Shown: in pieces, positions 62,827 through 64,000 of the stretch
How positions within the stretch are numbered: the stretch's first letter is position 1
Layout: every line of letters starts with the position of its first letter
Origin: Fibrobacter sp. UWB15
GTDB lineage: Bacteria; Fibrobacterota; Fibrobacteria; Fibrobacterales; Fibrobacteraceae
DNA: 64,000 nucleotides
Assembly (NCBI RefSeq): GCF_900177705.1
Contig: NZ_FXBA01000007.1
Location: 62,001-126,000 of the forward strand
Direction of reading: 5' to 3'
Made by a program: the position numbers and the translations under genes
The notes under the pieces: model-generated
Database searches by the model: none
The model's input: only the letters and a program-made list of their open reading frames with translations
What the model was told of the DNA's origin: nothing

Positions 62827-64000
62827 ATGGGAAATCTGGAAACAGACAGTAAGTTCTTGAAAAAGGCGATGATCGTAAACATTGTGGGAACAATCCTCAA
62901 GGTTTGCGGCCCGCTTCTGACGTTTGTGATGGCACGTATTTTTGGTGCCGCCGAATTTGGAATCTTTGTTTCGGCACAGACGCTTCTTTTGACCATTGCG
63001 CACTCGGCAACGCTCGGACTCGATAAGGGCCTGTACTGGTATTTGCCGCAGAACAACTTGCAAAATCGCCCCCGTTACGACGGCATTATGGAATCCTTCT
63101 GGATTTCGGCGGCCATTGCGATCCTTTGTACCGCGGTGATTTTCGTAGGGTCCTTTACGCCTTACATTTCCAAGGAACTTCCGTGGTATGCGCTGTCGCT
63201 TTTGTTCTATGTGGGCACTTACGTCTTTAGCACCGCCTCCGAAGGAAATCGCCGCCCGCAAAACGCCGTGTTCGTGAATTCGTTTTTGACGGTGACTCTA
63301 GCGCCCGCGACTTCGATAGCACTTCATTTTGTGGGAATCCCCCACGCTCTTCCGCTGGGTCTCTTGGTGGGCCAGGTGGTGGGCTTTGTCGTGCATTTTG
63401 CGCTGGTCCGCAGGCAGTTTCCCGAAATGCCATTGCGCCCCCACAAGACTGTATCTTGGGTGCTATTGCGCTACTCGCTCCCGCTGGGGGTCGATGAATT
63501 CGTATCGTCGTTCCTGATCCGTTCGAGCCTCTGGATGGTCATGCTGTTCTTGGGACCCGAAAAGGCGGGCGCTTACGGCATCATGGTCACCATTTCCAAT
63601 GCGCTCCAGACCATTCGCGTCGGGTTCACGCCGATTCTTACACCGGTGGTGGCGGGCATGAACAAGGAACGCCTCAAGACCGACCTCAAGCCGGTCTACA
63701 GCTACTGCGTTTTCATGGTCACCTTTATTCAGCTCTTGATCGGTTTCTTTATTGTGCTGTTCCCGGACTTGATTCTGGGTATTGCGGGCAAAGACTTTAT
63801 CGTGCAGCCCGAAACCTTGGGAATCCTGTTGCTGGTTCACCTGGTGGCCGGTTTTGGCGGTATGTCCCTCGTGGTGTTGAATGGCATGGGCAAGAGTCTG
63901 TATTCCTTGATTATGGATATCATTTCGCTTGGCGTGGCACTCCTGTCGGGCTATTTGCTGATTCCGACTTACGGCCTTGTGGGAGCAGCCCTTTCGATGC
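62827..64000 (+). CDS. Wzx-type polysaccharide flippase (3' truncated by window)
   Basis: An open frame of 391 codons runs to the last base of the window. It begins MGNLETDSKFLKKAMIVN and has many hydrophobic helices: IVGTILKVCGPLLTFVMARI, GTYVFSTAS, WVLLRYSLPLGVDEFVSS and HLVAGFGGMSLVVLNGMG, the two-bundle arrangement of the MOP/Wzx family that flips lipid-linked oligosaccharides. GLDKGLYWYLPQN near residue 65 is typical. TATATT lies 10 nt before the ATG and there is no Shine-Dalgarno, so the mRNA may be nearly leaderless. It follows a terminator, so it has its own promoter. The missing end holds the last helices. Confidence 0.88.
   Translation, partial: MGNLETDSKFLKKAMIVNIVGTILKVCGPLLTFVMARIFGAAEFGIFVSAQTLLLTIAHSATLGLDKGLYWYLPQNNLQNRPRYDGIMESFWISAAIAILCTAVIFVGSFTPYISKELPWYALSLLFYVGTYVFSTASEGNRRPQNAVFVNSFLTVTLAPATSIALHFVGIPHALPLGLLVGQVVGFVVHFALVRRQFPEMPLRPHKTVSWVLLRYSLPLGVDEFVSSFLIRSSLWMVMLFLGPEKAGAYGIMVTISNALQTIRVGFTPILTPVVAGMNKERLKTDLKPVYSYCVFMVTFIQLLIGFFIVLFPDLILGIAGKDFIVQPETLGILLLVHLVAGFGGMSLVVLNGMGKSLYSLIMDIISLGVALLSGYLLIPTYGLVGAALSM

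Overview
The window looks like chromosome of a Fibrobacter species (Fibrobacterota), close to the rumen fibre degrader F. succinogenes. The grounds are gene content, not a database search: tandem GH10 xylanases with CBM6 modules, serine-rich (SSSS) linkers, a shared C-terminal tail on secreted enzymes, a protein with the Fibrobacter major paralogous (FISUMP) domain, two TIGR02147-type proteins, and frequent short Ser-rich lipoproteins.

Layout. 1-13 kb is a hemicellulose locus: the 3' end of a double-CBM6 protein, a secreted LacZ-type GH2 beta-galactosidase, a CE1-type esterase on the opposite strand, then three tandem GH10-CBM6 xylanases, each with its own related terminator and a related 17-bp palindrome 84-93 nt before its start. 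13-23 kb holds birA, a MATE exporter, alaS, an alanine/sodium symporter, a fourth GH10 xylanase of different design, and a GSCFA-domain protein. 23-26 kb is a TIGR02147 protein followed by a FISUMP lipoprotein. 26-34 kb carries a GGGP-synthase-like enzyme and then a run of six co-directional genes: a small membrane protein, an ABC transporter pair, two divergent PilT-like ATPases with complementary motif losses, and a patatin-like protein fused to a probable outer-membrane barrel. 34-42 kb is housekeeping: tsaD-ybbR on one strand, ftsX-envC-holB-recJ on the other. 42-52 kb, mostly minus strand, has tRNA-Leu, lipoproteins, gpmI, uvrB and a large class A penicillin-binding protein. Just downstream of tRNA-Ser (52.5 kb) is a probable accessory insertion: a second TIGR02147 protein, a lipoprotein, a large AT-rich surface protein and a DUF4143-type ATPase preceded by three 23-bp direct repeats. 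58-64 kb is a surface-glycan locus: two glycosyltransferases, an LTA-synthase-like membrane phosphotransferase and a Wzx-type flippase cut by the window end.

The xylan genes form a functional set: xylanases cut the backbone, the CE1 enzyme removes ester side groups, GH2 removes sugars, and the CBM6 modules hold the enzymes on the fibre. The C-terminal tails suggest one export and anchoring route, probably type IX-like secretion.

Most notable signals: (i) palindromic repeats of intergenic type inserted in frame into birA, a GSCFA gene and uvrB, like Rickettsia palindromic elements; (ii) an intergenic hairpin family whose stems vary with compensating changes while the TTAATA-type loop is kept; (iii) two loci pairing a TIGR02147 HTH-like protein with a surface protein; (iv) the degenerate PilT pair with a barrel-fused pseudo-patatin; (v) probable leaderless genes. 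All family assignments come from motifs read by eye.
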